From assembly GCA_002350615.1 (NCBI GenBank), contig DEFD01000028.1, positions 224,400-288,399 of the forward strand: DNA of 64,000 nt, in the 5' to 3' direction. The translations under genes and the position numbers were made by a program. Below the pieces are notes generated by a model that did not search any database, was not told the origin of the DNA, and worked only from the letters and a program-made list of their open reading frames with translations. This DNA comes from Bacteroidales bacterium UBA2861 (GTDB lineage: Bacteria; Bacteroidota; Bacteroidia; Bacteroidales; UBA932). Shown here one piece after another: positions 9,058-18,223 of the stretch; the first letter of the stretch is position 1, and each line of letters opens with the position of its first letter.

Positions 9058-9618
9058 TTATTTGGCAGCAGCAGTCTTACCTGCCTTGCGACGAAGTTGT
9101 TCACCAACGAACTTGATACCCTTGCCCTTATAAGGTTCAGGCTCACGGAAAGAGCGGATCTTGGCGGCAATCTGGCCGACAAGCTGCTTGTCGCAGCTCT
9201 TGAGATAGAGTTTGGGATTCTCACCCTTCTTGATGTCGGGCACTTCGGCCTTGACCTCGGCGGGAAGCATCATCTGGATCTCGTGGGAATAACCGAGCGA
9301 GAAAGTGAGAAGCTGTCCCTGGGCGGCTACACGGTAACCGACACCCACAAGCTCCTGCTTGATGGTGAATCCTTCGCTGACACCGACCACCATGTTGTGC
9401 ACCAGAGCGCGGTAAAGACCGTGCATGCTGCGGTGACGGGGCTGGTCCGTGGGGCGGGTGAATTTGATTTCGTTGTCCTCAATGGTGACAGTGATGTCGG
9501 GATCGACTTTCTGGCAGAGTTCACCAAGGGGTCCTTTAACCTTGACAACGTTGCCGGGCAGGAGCTCCACGCTCACGCCGGCCGGAAGGTTTACAGGCAA
9601 TTTACCAATTCGTGACAT
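9058..9618 (-). CDS. rplF: 50S ribosomal protein L6
   Basis: uL6, located near the sarcin-ricin loop. The 186-residue protein has two duplicated domains. The start is MSRIGKLPVNLPAGVSV, and the diagnostic C-terminal segment is RSFREPEPYKGKGIKFVGE. It lies between rpsH and rplR. Confidence 0.98.
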   Translation of the reverse strand: MSRIGKLPVNLPAGVSVELLPGNVVKVKGPLGELCQKVDPDITVTIEDNEIKFTRPTDQPRHRSMHGLYRALVHNMVVGVSEGFTIKQELVGVGYRVAAQGQLLTFSLGYSHEIQMMLPAEVKAEVPDIKKGENPKLYLKSCDKQLVGQIAAKIRSFREPEPYKGKGIKFVGEQLRRKAGKTAAAK

Positions 9619-9638
9619 TTGTTTCTATACCTTAAATA

Positions 9639-10034
9639 TTAATATACGTAGCATAATACTTCACCGCCGATGCCGAGTTCACGGGCCTCTTTGTCGGTGA
9701 TTACGCCCTTGCTGGTGGAGAGGATGGCGATGCCGAGTCCGTTCAGGACGCGGGGCATATCTTCTACGCCTGCGTACTGGCGAAGACCAGGAGTGGAAAT
9801 GCGCTCGATCTTCTTGATGGCGGCCATCTTGGTCTCAGGATGGTACTTGAGGGCGATCTTTATAGTGTTGTAAGGGGTTCCCTCCACTACCTTGTAGCTG
9901 AGGATATATCCTTTCTCGCACAGAATCTTGGTGATGGCTTCCTTCATCTTGGACGAAGGGATTTCCACAACCTTCTTTCCTGCCATATAGGCATTGCGGA
10001 CTCTGGTGAGATAATCTGCGATAGGATCAGTCAT
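9639..10034 (-). CDS. rpsH: 30S ribosomal protein S8
   Basis: uS8, a key 16S rRNA binder and spc-operon repressor in other bacteria. The start is placed at ATG 10032-10034, giving the conserved N-terminus MTDPIADYLTRVRNAY and 131 residues. An in-frame upstream start would add 15 residues not seen in homologues and would overlap rpsN. The C-terminal motif STSKGVITDKEARELGIGGE is diagnostic. Confidence 0.97.
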   Translation of the reverse strand: MTDPIADYLTRVRNAYMAGKKVVEIPSSKMKEAITKILCEKGYILSYKVVEGTPYNTIKIALKYHPETKMAAIKKIERISTPGLRQYAGVEDMPRVLNGLGIAILSTSKGVITDKEARELGIGGEVLCYVY

Positions 10035-10056
10035 ATTGTTCGTCTTTTTTAATATT

Positions 10057-10326
10057 CTACCAACTTGCCTTCTTGACACCGGGGATAAGTCCGTTGCTGG
10101 CCATCTCGCGGAACTGGATACGGCTGAGACCGAAAGCTCTCATGTAACCCTTGGGTCTGCCAGTGAGAGAGCAGCGGTTGTGAAGACGTACCGGAGATGC
10201 GTTCTTGGGGAGCTTGTCCAGCGCGGCCCAGTCACCGGCCTCTTTGAGAGCCTTACGTTTCTCGGCATATTTGGCAACGAGTTTTGCGCGCTTTACTTCG
10301 CGGGCTTTCATTGATTCTTTTGCCAT
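10057..10326 (-). CDS. rpsN: 30S ribosomal protein S14
   Basis: uS14, 30S head. The 89-residue product is the longer, zinc-free form: there is no CxxC pair, and the end is SRIQFREMASNGLIPGVKKA with a final Trp. The middle motif HNRCSLTGRPKGYMRAFGLS is diagnostic. It lies between rplE and rpsH. Confidence 0.97.
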   Translation of the reverse strand: MAKESMKAREVKRAKLVAKYAEKRKALKEAGDWAALDKLPKNASPVRLHNRCSLTGRPKGYMRAFGLSRIQFREMASNGLIPGVKKASW

Positions 10327-10334
10327 ACTGTATC

Positions 10335-10928
10335 TTATTTATTATGTTTCTTGAAAGGCAGACCGAATGCGGCGAGAAGAGCCTTGCACTCCGCGTCGGA
10401 TTTGGCTGTGGTGACAAAGGTGATTTCCATTCCGTGGATACGGGGGTTCTTGTCGATGTCCACCTCGGGGAAGATGATCTGCTCCTTGATGCCAAGGGTG
10501 TAGTTTCCACGTCCGTCCATGTTCTCGGCTATACCGTTGAAGTCGCGGATACGGGGAAGGGTGACACGGATGAGCTTCTCCAGGAACTCGTACATCTTGA
10601 CGTCGCGAAGGGTGACCTTGCAACCTACAGGCATTCCTTTACGGAGCTTGAAGTTGGAAACATCCTTGCGGGAAGTGGTGATGACGGCCTTCTGCCCGGT
10701 GATGAGAGCGAGTTCGGCAGCTGCATCTTCGACAATCTTCTTGTCCTGGGTGCCTTCGCCGATACCTTCGTTGATGGTTATCTTAACCAGACGGGGAGCT
10801 TCCATTACGGTATTATAAGAAAACTCCTTGACGAGCTTTTCTACAATTTCTTCCTTGTAGAGCTTCTTGAGAGCAGGAATGTAACCCTTGGGGGCTTTCT
10901 GCTGGTCTTCTATTGCTTTCTTTGCCAT
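10335..10928 (-). CDS. rplE: 50S ribosomal protein L5
   Basis: uL5, a 5S rRNA-binding protein of the central protuberance. At 197 residues it is slightly long because of an N-terminal extension (MAKKAIEDQQKAPKGYIPAL). Core motifs are ITINEGIGEG, KLRKGMPVGCKVTLR and GNYTLGIKEQIIFPEVDID. It overlaps neither neighbour and starts 2 nt after rplX. Confidence 0.97.
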   Translation of the reverse strand: MAKKAIEDQQKAPKGYIPALKKLYKEEIVEKLVKEFSYNTVMEAPRLVKITINEGIGEGTQDKKIVEDAAAELALITGQKAVITTSRKDVSNFKLRKGMPVGCKVTLRDVKMYEFLEKLIRVTLPRIRDFNGIAENMDGRGNYTLGIKEQIIFPEVDIDKNPRIHGMEITFVTTAKSDAECKALLAAFGLPFKKHNK

Positions 10929-10930
10929 AA

Positions 10931-11260
10931 TTACTTGATCTCCTGTCCTGATTTTTTGGAAACGCGGATCTTCTTGTCACCTTCGAACTTGTAGCCCACG
11001 CGGGTAGGAACCGGCTTGGCTGCGGTGCTTGCGGGATCGAGAAGATTTACATTTGAAATATGGATGGGGGCCTCCTGCTTGATGATGCCGCCCTGGGGCT
11101 GCTTGGAGTTGGGCTTGGTGTGCTTGCTCACGAGGTTGATGCCCTCGATGATCACACGGTCCTCACTCTTGAGCACGGAAAGCACCTTCCCGGTCTTTCC
11201 TTTATCGTTACCGGCATTTACATACACGGTGTCGCCTTTCTTGATTTTCAACTTTTTCAT
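10931..11260 (-). CDS. rplX: 50S ribosomal protein L24
   Basis: uL24, an assembly initiator for 50S. The KOW motif is seen in the N-terminal half (VYVNAGNDKGKTGKVLSV). ATG 11258-11260 is chosen because it gives MKKLKIKKGD as in homologues. An ATG two codons upstream (11266) is equally possible. The 109-residue protein lies between rplN and rplE. Confidence 0.95.
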   Translation of the reverse strand: MKKLKIKKGDTVYVNAGNDKGKTGKVLSVLKSEDRVIIEGINLVSKHTKPNSKQPQGGIIKQEAPIHISNVNLLDPASTAAKPVPTRVGYKFEGDKKIRVSKKSGQEIK

Positions 11261-11272
11261 AATCATCAATTA

Positions 11273-11638
11273 TTAAAGGACCTCGGGTGCCAGTGAAACG
11301 ATTTTCATATAGTTCTCACGGAGTTCCCTTGCGACGGGACCGAAGATACGGGTTCCGCGAAGTTCACCCGCCTGGTTCAGAAGAACACAGGCATTGTCGT
11401 CAAAACGGATATAGCTTCCGTCAGCGCGACGGATTTCCTTTTTGGTGCGCACTACAACTGCGCGGGAGATGGAGCCTTTCTTGGCGTCACCGCCGGGAAT
11501 GGCGCTCTTCACTGCGACCACGATGAGGTCGCCCACGGTAGCGTAGCGATGATGGGTACCGCCAAGCACACGGATGCAAAGGACTTCCTTAGCTCCGCTG
11601 TTGTCGGCCACCTGTAAACGTGTTTCCTGCTGTATCAT
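11273..11638 (-). CDS. rplN: 50S ribosomal protein L14
   Basis: uL14, at the subunit interface. The 121 residues start MIQQETRLQVADNSGAKEV, the family signature, and contain ACVLLNQAGELRGTRIFGPV. It directly follows rpsQ with a 2-nt gap. Confidence 0.98.
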   Translation of the reverse strand: MIQQETRLQVADNSGAKEVLCIRVLGGTHHRYATVGDLIVVAVKSAIPGGDAKKGSISRAVVVRTKKEIRRADGSYIRFDDNACVLLNQAGELRGTRIFGPVARELRENYMKIVSLAPEVL

Positions 11639-11640
11639 AA

Positions 11641-11895
11641 CTACTTGGCTTTTTCTACGATTTTAACTACTCTCCAGTTCTTGGTCTTGCTCAGCGGACG
11701 GGTTTCCATGATGAGGACGGTATCGCCTTCACCACATTCGTTTTTCTCGTCGTGGGCAACGAACTTCGTGGTCTTCTTTACGAACTTGCCGTAAAGGGGG
11801 TGCTTCTCCTTGCGCTCAACTGCAACTACGATGGTCTTGTCCATCTTGTTGCTGACCACGACACCTTGTCTTTCCTTGCGAAGATTTCTTTCCAT
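11641..11895 (-). CDS. rpsQ: 30S ribosomal protein S17
   Basis: uS17, an early 16S rRNA binder. The 84-residue OB-fold protein has the motifs GVVVSNKMDKTIVVAVERK and ETRPLSKTKNWRVVKIVEK. It lies 6 nt after rpmC and 2 nt before rplN. Confidence 0.98.
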   Translation of the reverse strand: MERNLRKERQGVVVSNKMDKTIVVAVERKEKHPLYGKFVKKTTKFVAHDEKNECGEGDTVLIMETRPLSKTKNWRVVKIVEKAK

Positions 11896-11901
11896 AATGC
11901 T

Positions 11902-12099
11902 TTAGTTCTGATTTTTTTCTTTCTCGGCAAGGATCGTGATCATAAGAGCGATATCCCTGCGGGTCTTCTTGAATTTGGAAGTGTCCTCAAGCGGAGAAAT
12001 GGCGTGATTGATTTTCATGGTATCGAGATTGTTCTTCTCGACCTGGATGCGGTCGCGCAGGTCTGCTACAGACATTTCGCGTGCTTCTGCTGCTTTCAT
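11902..12099 (-). CDS. rpmC: 50S ribosomal protein L29
   Basis: uL29, near the peptide exit. The 65-residue, mostly helical protein starts MKAAEAREMSVADLRDRIQV and has a short conserved tail (FKKTRRDIALMITILAEKEK). It lies between rplP and rpsQ. Confidence 0.96.
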   Translation of the reverse strand: MKAAEAREMSVADLRDRIQVEKNNLDTMKINHAISPLEDTSKFKKTRRDIALMITILAEKEKNQN

Positions 12100-12119
12100 T
12101 TTCTTTTCTCCGTTAGTTA

Positions 12120-12539
12120 TTATTCCACATAGTCCCTGCGAACCACGAATTTGGTTGCAACGGGCAGTTTGTTAGCGCCAAGACGCATTGCTTCCTTGGC
12201 GATTTCGAGGGAAACACCTTCAGCTTCGAAGATAATACGGCCGGGGGTGATAGGAGCGACGAATCCGTAGGGATCGCCCTTACCTTTACCCATACGGGTA
12301 TCGAGAGGCTTCTTGGTGACCGGCTTTACAGGGAATACCCTGATCCACAACTGGCCTTCACGGTTCATGTGGCGGGTGATTGCCTGACGGGCAGCCTCGA
12401 TCTGCTGAGCGGTGAGCCAGCAGTTCTCGAGGGTTTTGATGCCGAAGGAACCGAATGCGAGCTGGTTGCCGCGCTGGGCCATACCCTTCATGCGGTTCTT
12501 CTGTTCCCTTCTAAACTTTGTTCTCTTAGGCTGTAACAT
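12120..12539 (-). CDS. rplP: 50S ribosomal protein L16
   Basis: uL16, a late-assembly protein near the A-site tRNA elbow. The 139 residues begin MLQPKRTKFRREQKNRMKGM and contain RIFPVKPVT-type and GKGKGDPYGFVAPITPGRI-type motifs in their usual order. In nearly all bacteria rplP directly follows rpsC; here it is the first gene of its block, with rpsC about 22.8 kb away at 35336. A promoter lies upstream (12646-12675). Confidence 0.97.
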   Translation of the reverse strand: MLQPKRTKFRREQKNRMKGMAQRGNQLAFGSFGIKTLENCWLTAQQIEAARQAITRHMNREGQLWIRVFPVKPVTKKPLDTRMGKGKGDPYGFVAPITPGRIIFEAEGVSLEIAKEAMRLGANKLPVATKFVVRRDYVE

Positions 12540-12645
12540 CGTAAATATTATTTATATGTACTTATATTGTCTTTTACCCCTCAAATTCGGGCTAACTGTT
12601 TAAGTATCAGTTTCTTAACTAGTTAGAGGCCGATTTTTGGGACTG

Positions 12646-12675
12646 CAAAGTTAATAAAAATCCTGCAATATCAAA
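12646..12675 (-). promoter_or_regulatory. Promoter for the rplP-rplQ operon
   Basis: On the minus strand, TTTG (12672-12675), an 18-nt spacer, then TAACTTTG (12646-12653), close to the Bacteroidota -33/-7 consensus. It predicts a leader of about 100 nt before rplP. This box lets the detached spc/alpha half be transcribed independently. Confidence 0.65.
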
Positions 12676-12774
12676 TAGTTTTTTGAAAATTTTTGGAATA
12701 TTTTCGACGCGAAAACCTGATAGTCAAAATCCGATTTTTCAGCGAGTTACAAATCTGGAGAAAATATTTTTTGC

Positions 12775-12782
12775 TATCTTTG
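12775..12782 (+). promoter_or_regulatory. Promoter -7 box for DUF4294-like gene
   Basis: TATCTTTG ends 4 nt before the GTG start at 12787, predicting a leaderless or nearly leaderless transcript. No clear -33 box is seen. Confidence 0.5.
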
Positions 12783-12786
12783 CGAC

Positions 12787-13560
12787 GTGAAGAAAGCATT
12801 GCTGGTTGCGCTCGCCGTCCTGGTGTGCGCGGGAGGGTTCGCCCAGAAGAAAAAAAGCGACCCGGGATATCCCATGTACTACTTCGTCGAAGAGAACGGA
12901 GACACCACTTTCATGGACTCCCTGGACCCGGTATGGGTGTTCCCGAAAGGGACGCGTCTGAAGAAAGGCGACTGGAGGAAGCAGTACAAACTCGTATATA
13001 ATTTCAACAAGGTCTATCCCTATGCCCTTGTGGGCAAGAAGATGATGGCCCAGGTGGACAGCGTGATCGCAGCGGACGTCAGCAAGAAGAGCGAACGCAA
13101 CGCCTACACGCACGACGTGATGTTCGAACTCTTCGACATCTTCGCCGGGGACATAAAGCACATGACCATCTCGCAGGGCGTAGTACTTATGCGCCTGGTG
13201 GACCGCGAATGCGGAATCCCCCCTTATGATATAATAAAGGAATACCGCAGCGGATTTTCGGCGAACTTCTGGCAGTTCATCGCCAAGCTTTTCGGGCAGA
13301 ACCTCAAGAAGCGTTACGACCCGGAGGGAGAGGACGCCAAGATCGAGGAGTTGGTGCAGATTTGGAAGAAAGGCCATTGGGACCAGTTCTACTACGCCAT
13401 CTTCTTCGAATACCCCAAAAAGACGGTCATCAAGCGCGAGATACTCCAAAGCACCGTCAAGTCCCGCGCCGAGCGCCGCGCCGCGAAGGACGACGAAGCC
13501 TCCCTCATGCGCAAAGGCCTCCAGGAAGCCAAGGAGATGCTCAAAGAGGACGGGGATTAA
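12787..13560 (+). CDS. Secreted DUF4294-like protein
   Basis: Unknown function; resembles the Bacteroidota DUF4294 family. The 257-residue product has a signal peptide (MKKALLVALAVLVCAGGFAQ), then a conserved segment rich in Lys and aromatic residues (about 55-115: WRKQYKLVYNFNKVYPYALV). The long C-terminal part is helical and ends in an Arg/Lys/Glu-rich, probably coiled region. The start is GTG, chosen because it gives the full signal peptide and sits just after a TATCTTTG box. Its stop TAA overlaps the stop of the convergent lactate oxidoreductase gene (shared TTAA). Export to the periplasm is likely; role unknown. Confidence 0.75.
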   Translation: MKKALLVALAVLVCAGGFAQKKKSDPGYPMYYFVEENGDTTFMDSLDPVWVFPKGTRLKKGDWRKQYKLVYNFNKVYPYALVGKKMMAQVDSVIAADVSKKSERNAYTHDVMFELFDIFAGDIKHMTISQGVVLMRLVDRECGIPPYDIIKEYRSGFSANFWQFIAKLFGQNLKKRYDPEGEDAKIEELVQIWKKGHWDQFYYAIFFEYPKKTVIKREILQSTVKSRAERRAAKDDEASLMRKGLQEAKEMLKEDGD

Positions 13561-16508
13561 GCTTTCGCTTCCGTCACTTCATTAACCAGATAGACAATGC
13601 TCATGTAGGGGATGCCGGAATTGGTCTGGAGGCCGACTTCGCAAGTGCGGCTGTTGGAGTAGCCGTATTCGGCGCCGAATGCTTCTACCTGTGGACGGAG
13701 CTTGCGCAGGGCCCATCCGTTGAGCTCGGGATGGGTGAATCCCTTGTCGCCCGCGAAGCCGCAGCAACCGACTTCATCCGGCACAAGCACATGCTTTGAA
13801 CACAGTCCGGCAAGTTCCACCAACTTGTCCGCAAGCCCCATCTCCCGGGTGGAGCAGGTTACGTGGACGGCTATGCGCCGGTCCACAGGATGGAATTCCA
13901 GACGCTCCCGCAGGAACTTCAGGATGAATTCCACCGGCTCGTACAAATCCACCTTCGTCATCACCTTGCGCATACGGTGCAGACAGGGGCTCTGGTCGCA
14001 GAGAACAGGGTATTTCCCATGCTCCGAGGCCTCCCAGAGGGCTTCTTCCAGCTCTGCGCTCTTGCCATCAGCTACGTCGCACATGCCTTTGGATTCCCAT
14101 ATCTGCCCGCAGCAGAGGTTTTTCATCCCCTTGGGGAAAATTACGGAATATCCGGCCTTCCGGAGCAGGGCGCAGGTTTCGTCCACCACGCTGTTCTTCA
14201 CCGGGGCGCCTTTTGCGAGTCCCATGGTCTGGTTGATGCAGCTCGGGAAGTAAACCACTTTCAGTTCACCGTCGCCGCGGGATTCTTCCGACGGCTGGTG
14301 CAGGGGACGCGGCAGGGATTCCGTCCAGAGAGGGACACCCACTTTGTGCAGGCCCTTGCCTACGGCGGTCATGGTCTTGGTTCCCAGCAGAGTATGCCCA
14401 GCATTCGCGCTTGCCAGCACCCCCCGCAGTCCGGATTTCACTCCGGCAAGGTGCTTCCCGGCGAAACGGCCGACGGCATATCCGCGGGCGCTGCCGTTCA
14501 TATTCATCTGCCGTATCAGGTGGGTGAGTTCGGCTGTATTGATTCTCATGGGGCAGGAGATGGAGCAAAGCCCGTCGGCCGCACAGAGGACATTCCCTTC
14601 GTAGGAATAGAGTTTGCGCAGTTTCCGTGCAAGGCCGTCCTTGTCGCCCTGCCGCTCCAGGTCCAGGATGGTACGCTGCACCGCAATCCTCATACGGGAA
14701 GATAGCGCAAGCCCTGCGGAGACGCAGTTCACTTCACAGAATCCGCATTCAATACATTTGTCGGCGCGTTTCACTCCCTCGACGGCAGCCTCCGAAGTAG
14801 GGCCGCCGGGCATGGAGCCGAAATCGAAACTCAGGCGCGGCAGTGGCTTGAAATGCTTAATGAAGCAAAGCGGATCGTCATTGAAGATACAGCCGCGGTT
14901 CAGCAGATAGACGGGGTCGAAGATTTCCTTGAGCTCTTTCATCACGGCGTATGCCGCATCTCCCCATTCATAGCGCACGAAAGGCGCCATGTTCCTTCCG
15001 GTGCCGTGTTCGGCCTTGAGTGAACCGTCATATTCCTCAACCACGAGATGCGCCACGTCGCGCATCAGGGATTCGTAGCGGGCCACGTCGGCATCGCTCT
15101 CGAAACTCTGGTTGATTATGAAATGATAATTGCCCTCGAAGGCATGGCCGTAGATGCAGGCGTCGCTGTAGCCATGGTCCGCAAGCATTTTCTGAAGCTT
15201 CACCGTAGCCTCGGGGAGGTCTTCCAGAGGGAAAGCTATATCTTCTATCAGGCAACTGGTGCCCACAGGACGCATACCTCCCACCGAAGGGAATATGCCG
15301 GAACGGATAGCCCAGTATTTGCCGTACACGGCGGGATCTTCCGTGAATTCCGCCGGTATGTAAAGCTTGAATGCCGACAGGCAGCCTTCGATTGCGGCTA
15401 TCTTTTCGAGCAGCTGCTCATGGCTGACCGCCTTGGTTTCGGTGAGGACCGCGGTGAGATTGTGATAATCCCCCGGCTGCACTCCGGGAATGCGGCCGGC
15501 GTCCACATCTTCCTCATACTTGAGATATACAGGGTCCGACACGGAGTCCAGCGAGAGATAGTCCAGCATCTCCGCACTCTTTACGCAGAGGTCTTCGGCG
15601 CTCATCTCCAGGTCTTCGGCCCCGGCTTTCAGCTTTTTGAGCGCAACCACGGCCTCGCAGCTTTCCTTCATGGTATAGAAGTACACCATTGCGGATGCCT
15701 TGTATTTGTAGTCGTGCAGGGTGCGCATGTTCACCTCGGAGATGAAACCCAGCGTGCCTTCGGAGCCTACCATGCAATGGGCGATGATGTCGAAGGGGTC
15801 TTCATAGGCAATCAGGGGGCGTATATTGAGCCCCGTCACGTTCTTGATGCTGTATTTTTTGCGGATCCTTTCCGTGAGCGGCTTGTCTGCCAGCACCTTA
15901 TCCCTGAGCGCTTCGATTTTGCGGAGCATTTCAGGGTGGCTCAGCCGGAACGCTTTCCGGCTTTCCGGATCTCCCGTATCCAGCACGGTGCCGTCCACAA
16001 GGACGATGCGGGCACTGAGCAGCATCTTGTCGCTGTTGGCATGCACGCCGCAGTTCATGCCGGATGAATTATTGCTCACGATACCGCCGACCATGGCGCT
16101 TCCTATGGATGCCGGATCCGGCGGGAACACGCGTCCAAAGGGTTTCAGTATCCTGTTTACCCTTGCCCCTACTATACCCGGTTGCAGGCGGATGCTGCCA
16201 TGGTCCTCGGATACGCTGTATTTCTCCCAGTTCTTGCCTGCGACGATGAGGATGGAGTCGCTGACGCTCTGCCCGGAAAGGGAAGTGCCTGCTGCGCGGA
16301 AGGTGAACGGCAGCCCTTTTGCGGAGGCGGCGGCCACGATACGGGATACTTCGCCTTCATCCCTGGCCCGGATCACGATTTTGGGAGTCATCCTGTAGAA
16401 GCTGGCGTCGGTGCCCCAGGCAAGGGTGCGAAGCTCGTCGGCATAGATCCTGTCTTTCGGGATAAATTTCCGGATGTCGGAAAGGAAGCTTTGGTATTCT
16501 TGAGTCAT
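13557..16508 (-). CDS. FAD/Fe-S oxidoreductase, probable D-lactate dehydrogenase
   Basis: A 983-residue fusion of a GlcD-type FAD oxidase and a GlpC-type Fe-S module, the form that oxidises D-lactate or another 2-hydroxy acid and passes electrons to the respiratory chain. Seen in order: PCMH-type FAD-binding domain (about 40-230, with FRAAGTSLSGQ and NNSSGMNCG), FAD-oxidase C-terminal domain (about 260-530, ending near KAEHGTGRN), ferredoxin-like motifs (KCIECGFCEVNC and LCSISCPMRIN), then two cysteine-rich CCG motifs (NLCCGQIWES, GCCGFAGDKG). It is divergent from a lactate permease gene 80 nt away, which supports lactate as substrate. Glycolate or 2-hydroxyglutarate remain possible. Confidence 0.85.
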   Translation of the reverse strand: MTQEYQSFLSDIRKFIPKDRIYADELRTLAWGTDASFYRMTPKIVIRARDEGEVSRIVAAASAKGLPFTFRAAGTSLSGQSVSDSILIVAGKNWEKYSVSEDHGSIRLQPGIVGARVNRILKPFGRVFPPDPASIGSAMVGGIVSNNSSGMNCGVHANSDKMLLSARIVLVDGTVLDTGDPESRKAFRLSHPEMLRKIEALRDKVLADKPLTERIRKKYSIKNVTGLNIRPLIAYEDPFDIIAHCMVGSEGTLGFISEVNMRTLHDYKYKASAMVYFYTMKESCEAVVALKKLKAGAEDLEMSAEDLCVKSAEMLDYLSLDSVSDPVYLKYEEDVDAGRIPGVQPGDYHNLTAVLTETKAVSHEQLLEKIAAIEGCLSAFKLYIPAEFTEDPAVYGKYWAIRSGIFPSVGGMRPVGTSCLIEDIAFPLEDLPEATVKLQKMLADHGYSDACIYGHAFEGNYHFIINQSFESDADVARYESLMRDVAHLVVEEYDGSLKAEHGTGRNMAPFVRYEWGDAAYAVMKELKEIFDPVYLLNRGCIFNDDPLCFIKHFKPLPRLSFDFGSMPGGPTSEAAVEGVKRADKCIECGFCEVNCVSAGLALSSRMRIAVQRTILDLERQGDKDGLARKLRKLYSYEGNVLCAADGLCSISCPMRINTAELTHLIRQMNMNGSARGYAVGRFAGKHLAGVKSGLRGVLASANAGHTLLGTKTMTAVGKGLHKVGVPLWTESLPRPLHQPSEESRGDGELKVVYFPSCINQTMGLAKGAPVKNSVVDETCALLRKAGYSVIFPKGMKNLCCGQIWESKGMCDVADGKSAELEEALWEASEHGKYPVLCDQSPCLHRMRKVMTKVDLYEPVEFILKFLRERLEFHPVDRRIAVHVTCSTREMGLADKLVELAGLCSKHVLVPDEVGCCGFAGDKGFTHPELNGWALRKLRPQVEAFGAEYGYSNSRTCEVGLQTNSGIPYMSIVYLVNEVTEAKA

Positions 16509-16588
16509 GGCTTTGGTTATCAGAACGAATGCAAGTTACTAAAATCCAACAAAAAGTTATTATTTTAGATGCGAAAAAACCACATGCC

Positions 16589-18202
16589 ATGTCTTCACTT
16601 ATAGCTGTCATTCCTATCATCCTTCTCTTTGTTTTGATGCTGGCGTTCAAGATGCCGGGATACAAAAGCGCGCTCATAACCCTTGCGGCAACCGTACTGC
16701 TGGCACTCCTGGCCGCCGGTCCCATGGGCATGATTCCCGAAAGCCTTGCAGGCCGGAGTATCTGGGGAATTGTAGGATGGTCCCTCGCCGAAGGTGTCTG
16801 GAAGGCCATCTTCCCCATCCTCATAATTATAATAATGGCCCTCTACAGCTATAATATCCTTCTGAAATCCGGGAAGATAGAAGTCATCAAAGCGCAGTTC
16901 ACTTCCATCACGGACGACAAGGGGATAGTGGTACTCCTGCTCGTATGGGGCTTCGGCGGGCTTCTGGAAGGCATGGCAGGCTTCGGAACGGCAGTCGCCA
17001 TTCCGGCGGCAATCCTTATAGGGCTCGGATTCAAGCCGGTTTTCTCCGCCCTGGTGTCGCTGATTGCAAATACCGTCGCCGTGGCATTCGGGGCAGTCGG
17101 GGTGCCCGTCACGACACTTTGCAACGAGGTGGCGGCAGGCGGGGCGGCTACGGCCGAAGCGGTGATGCAGACCTCTTCCTACATTGTAATACAGCTTGGA
17201 GTGCTGTTTTTCCTGGTGCCGTTCATGATCCTTATGATTACGGACAAGAAAGCGGTCTGGAAGAATCTGGCCCTGTCAGTCTGGACCGGGGCGATTTCTT
17301 TCGGAGCCCAATATGCCTGCGCAAGATTCCTCGGCGCCGAGACGCCCGCCATCGTGGGGTCCCTTGCGGCGATTGTCGCGATAATCCTCTACGCAAGGCT
17401 CTTTAAGCGGGGCGCCGGGACAGCGAGCTCCTCCGTCGGCACGCGCGACGGCGACACAAAAGACAGCACCGGCTCTTCCGCCGCCCGCTACGGACTTGCG
17501 GAGAGCCTCCGCGCCTGGAGCGTGTATCTGTTTATCCTGCTGTTCATCCTGCTGAGCGGACCGCTCGTGCCGGGAATCAACCGCTTCCTGAATACCCATC
17601 TGGTGAGCAGGGTAGTCCTTCCCGTAACAGGAGCCACTTTGATATTCAAGTGGATAGCCAATGCCGGGGTGATGCTGTTCCTTGGAGCCACCCTCGGAGG
17701 GCTCGTGCAGGGACTGAGTCTGCGGCAGCTGATGGTGCTTCTCGCCGGCACGCTGGCAAAGAGCGGGAAAACCATCATCACGATCCTGAGTCTCATCTCC
17801 ATATCGTCGGTAATGAACAATTCCGGGATGATAGGGCAGATAGCCCTCGGACTCGTGGCGCTCACCGGCAGTTTCTATCCATTCTTCGCTCCGCTGATCG
17901 GCGCCGTGGGCACTTTTGTCACAGGCTCCGACACTTCGGCCAATATCCTCTTCGGGAAGCTTCAGGCAAACGTGGCAGGACAGCTCGGGCTTGGAGCGGA
18001 CCAGACAACCTGGCTCGTGGCATCCAACACTACCGGTGCCACAGGAGGCAAGATGATTTCTCCGCAGAGCATCGCCATAGCCACGGCAGCCTGCGACATG
18101 GAGGGCAAGGACGGGGAGATACTGAAAGCCGCCCTCCCTTATGCAGCAATCTACATTGTGGTGAGCGGCCTGTTCGTATTCTTCGGACTGGGGCTGGTCT
18201 GA
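16589..18202 (+). CDS. lldP: L-lactate permease family transporter
   Basis: A 537-residue, many-helix transporter of the LctP family, which imports lactate (both isomers) or glycolate with protons. Family motifs include WGFGGLLEGMAGFGTAVAIP and, near the C-terminus, GSDTSANILFGKLQ and NTTGATGGKMISPQSIAIA. ATG 16589 is chosen because the hydrophobic N-terminus MSSLIAVIPIILLFVLML starts there; the in-frame extension upstream is not family-like. It is divergent from the FAD/Fe-S oxidoreductase, together forming a lactate use module. A non-conserved Ser/Thr/Gly-rich cytoplasmic loop lies near residues 275-300. Confidence 0.9.
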   Translation: MSSLIAVIPIILLFVLMLAFKMPGYKSALITLAATVLLALLAAGPMGMIPESLAGRSIWGIVGWSLAEGVWKAIFPILIIIIMALYSYNILLKSGKIEVIKAQFTSITDDKGIVVLLLVWGFGGLLEGMAGFGTAVAIPAAILIGLGFKPVFSALVSLIANTVAVAFGAVGVPVTTLCNEVAAGGAATAEAVMQTSSYIVIQLGVLFFLVPFMILMITDKKAVWKNLALSVWTGAISFGAQYACARFLGAETPAIVGSLAAIVAIILYARLFKRGAGTASSSVGTRDGDTKDSTGSSAARYGLAESLRAWSVYLFILLFILLSGPLVPGINRFLNTHLVSRVVLPVTGATLIFKWIANAGVMLFLGATLGGLVQGLSLRQLMVLLAGTLAKSGKTIITILSLISISSVMNNSGMIGQIALGLVALTGSFYPFFAPLIGAVGTFVTGSDTSANILFGKLQANVAGQLGLGADQTTWLVASNTTGATGGKMISPQSIAIATAACDMEGKDGEILKAALPYAAIYIVVSGLFVFFGLGLV

Positions 18203-18223
18203 CGTCCCGATTCCGTTCCGAGG

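Larger units (their letters stand above)
12540..12786. other. Divergent intergenic region, rplP / DUF4294-like gene
   Basis: About 250 nt of AT-rich sequence with no gene. It contains a minus-strand promoter for the rplP block (12646-12675) and a plus-strand -7 box at 12775-12782. No tRNA, small ORF or ribosomal-protein leader structure was recognised. Confidence 0.7.

Noticed and set aside
15048..16067. 339-codon plus-strand frame inside the lactate oxidoreductase
   Set aside because: Antisense shadow of a 983-residue enzyme with complete cofactor motifs.
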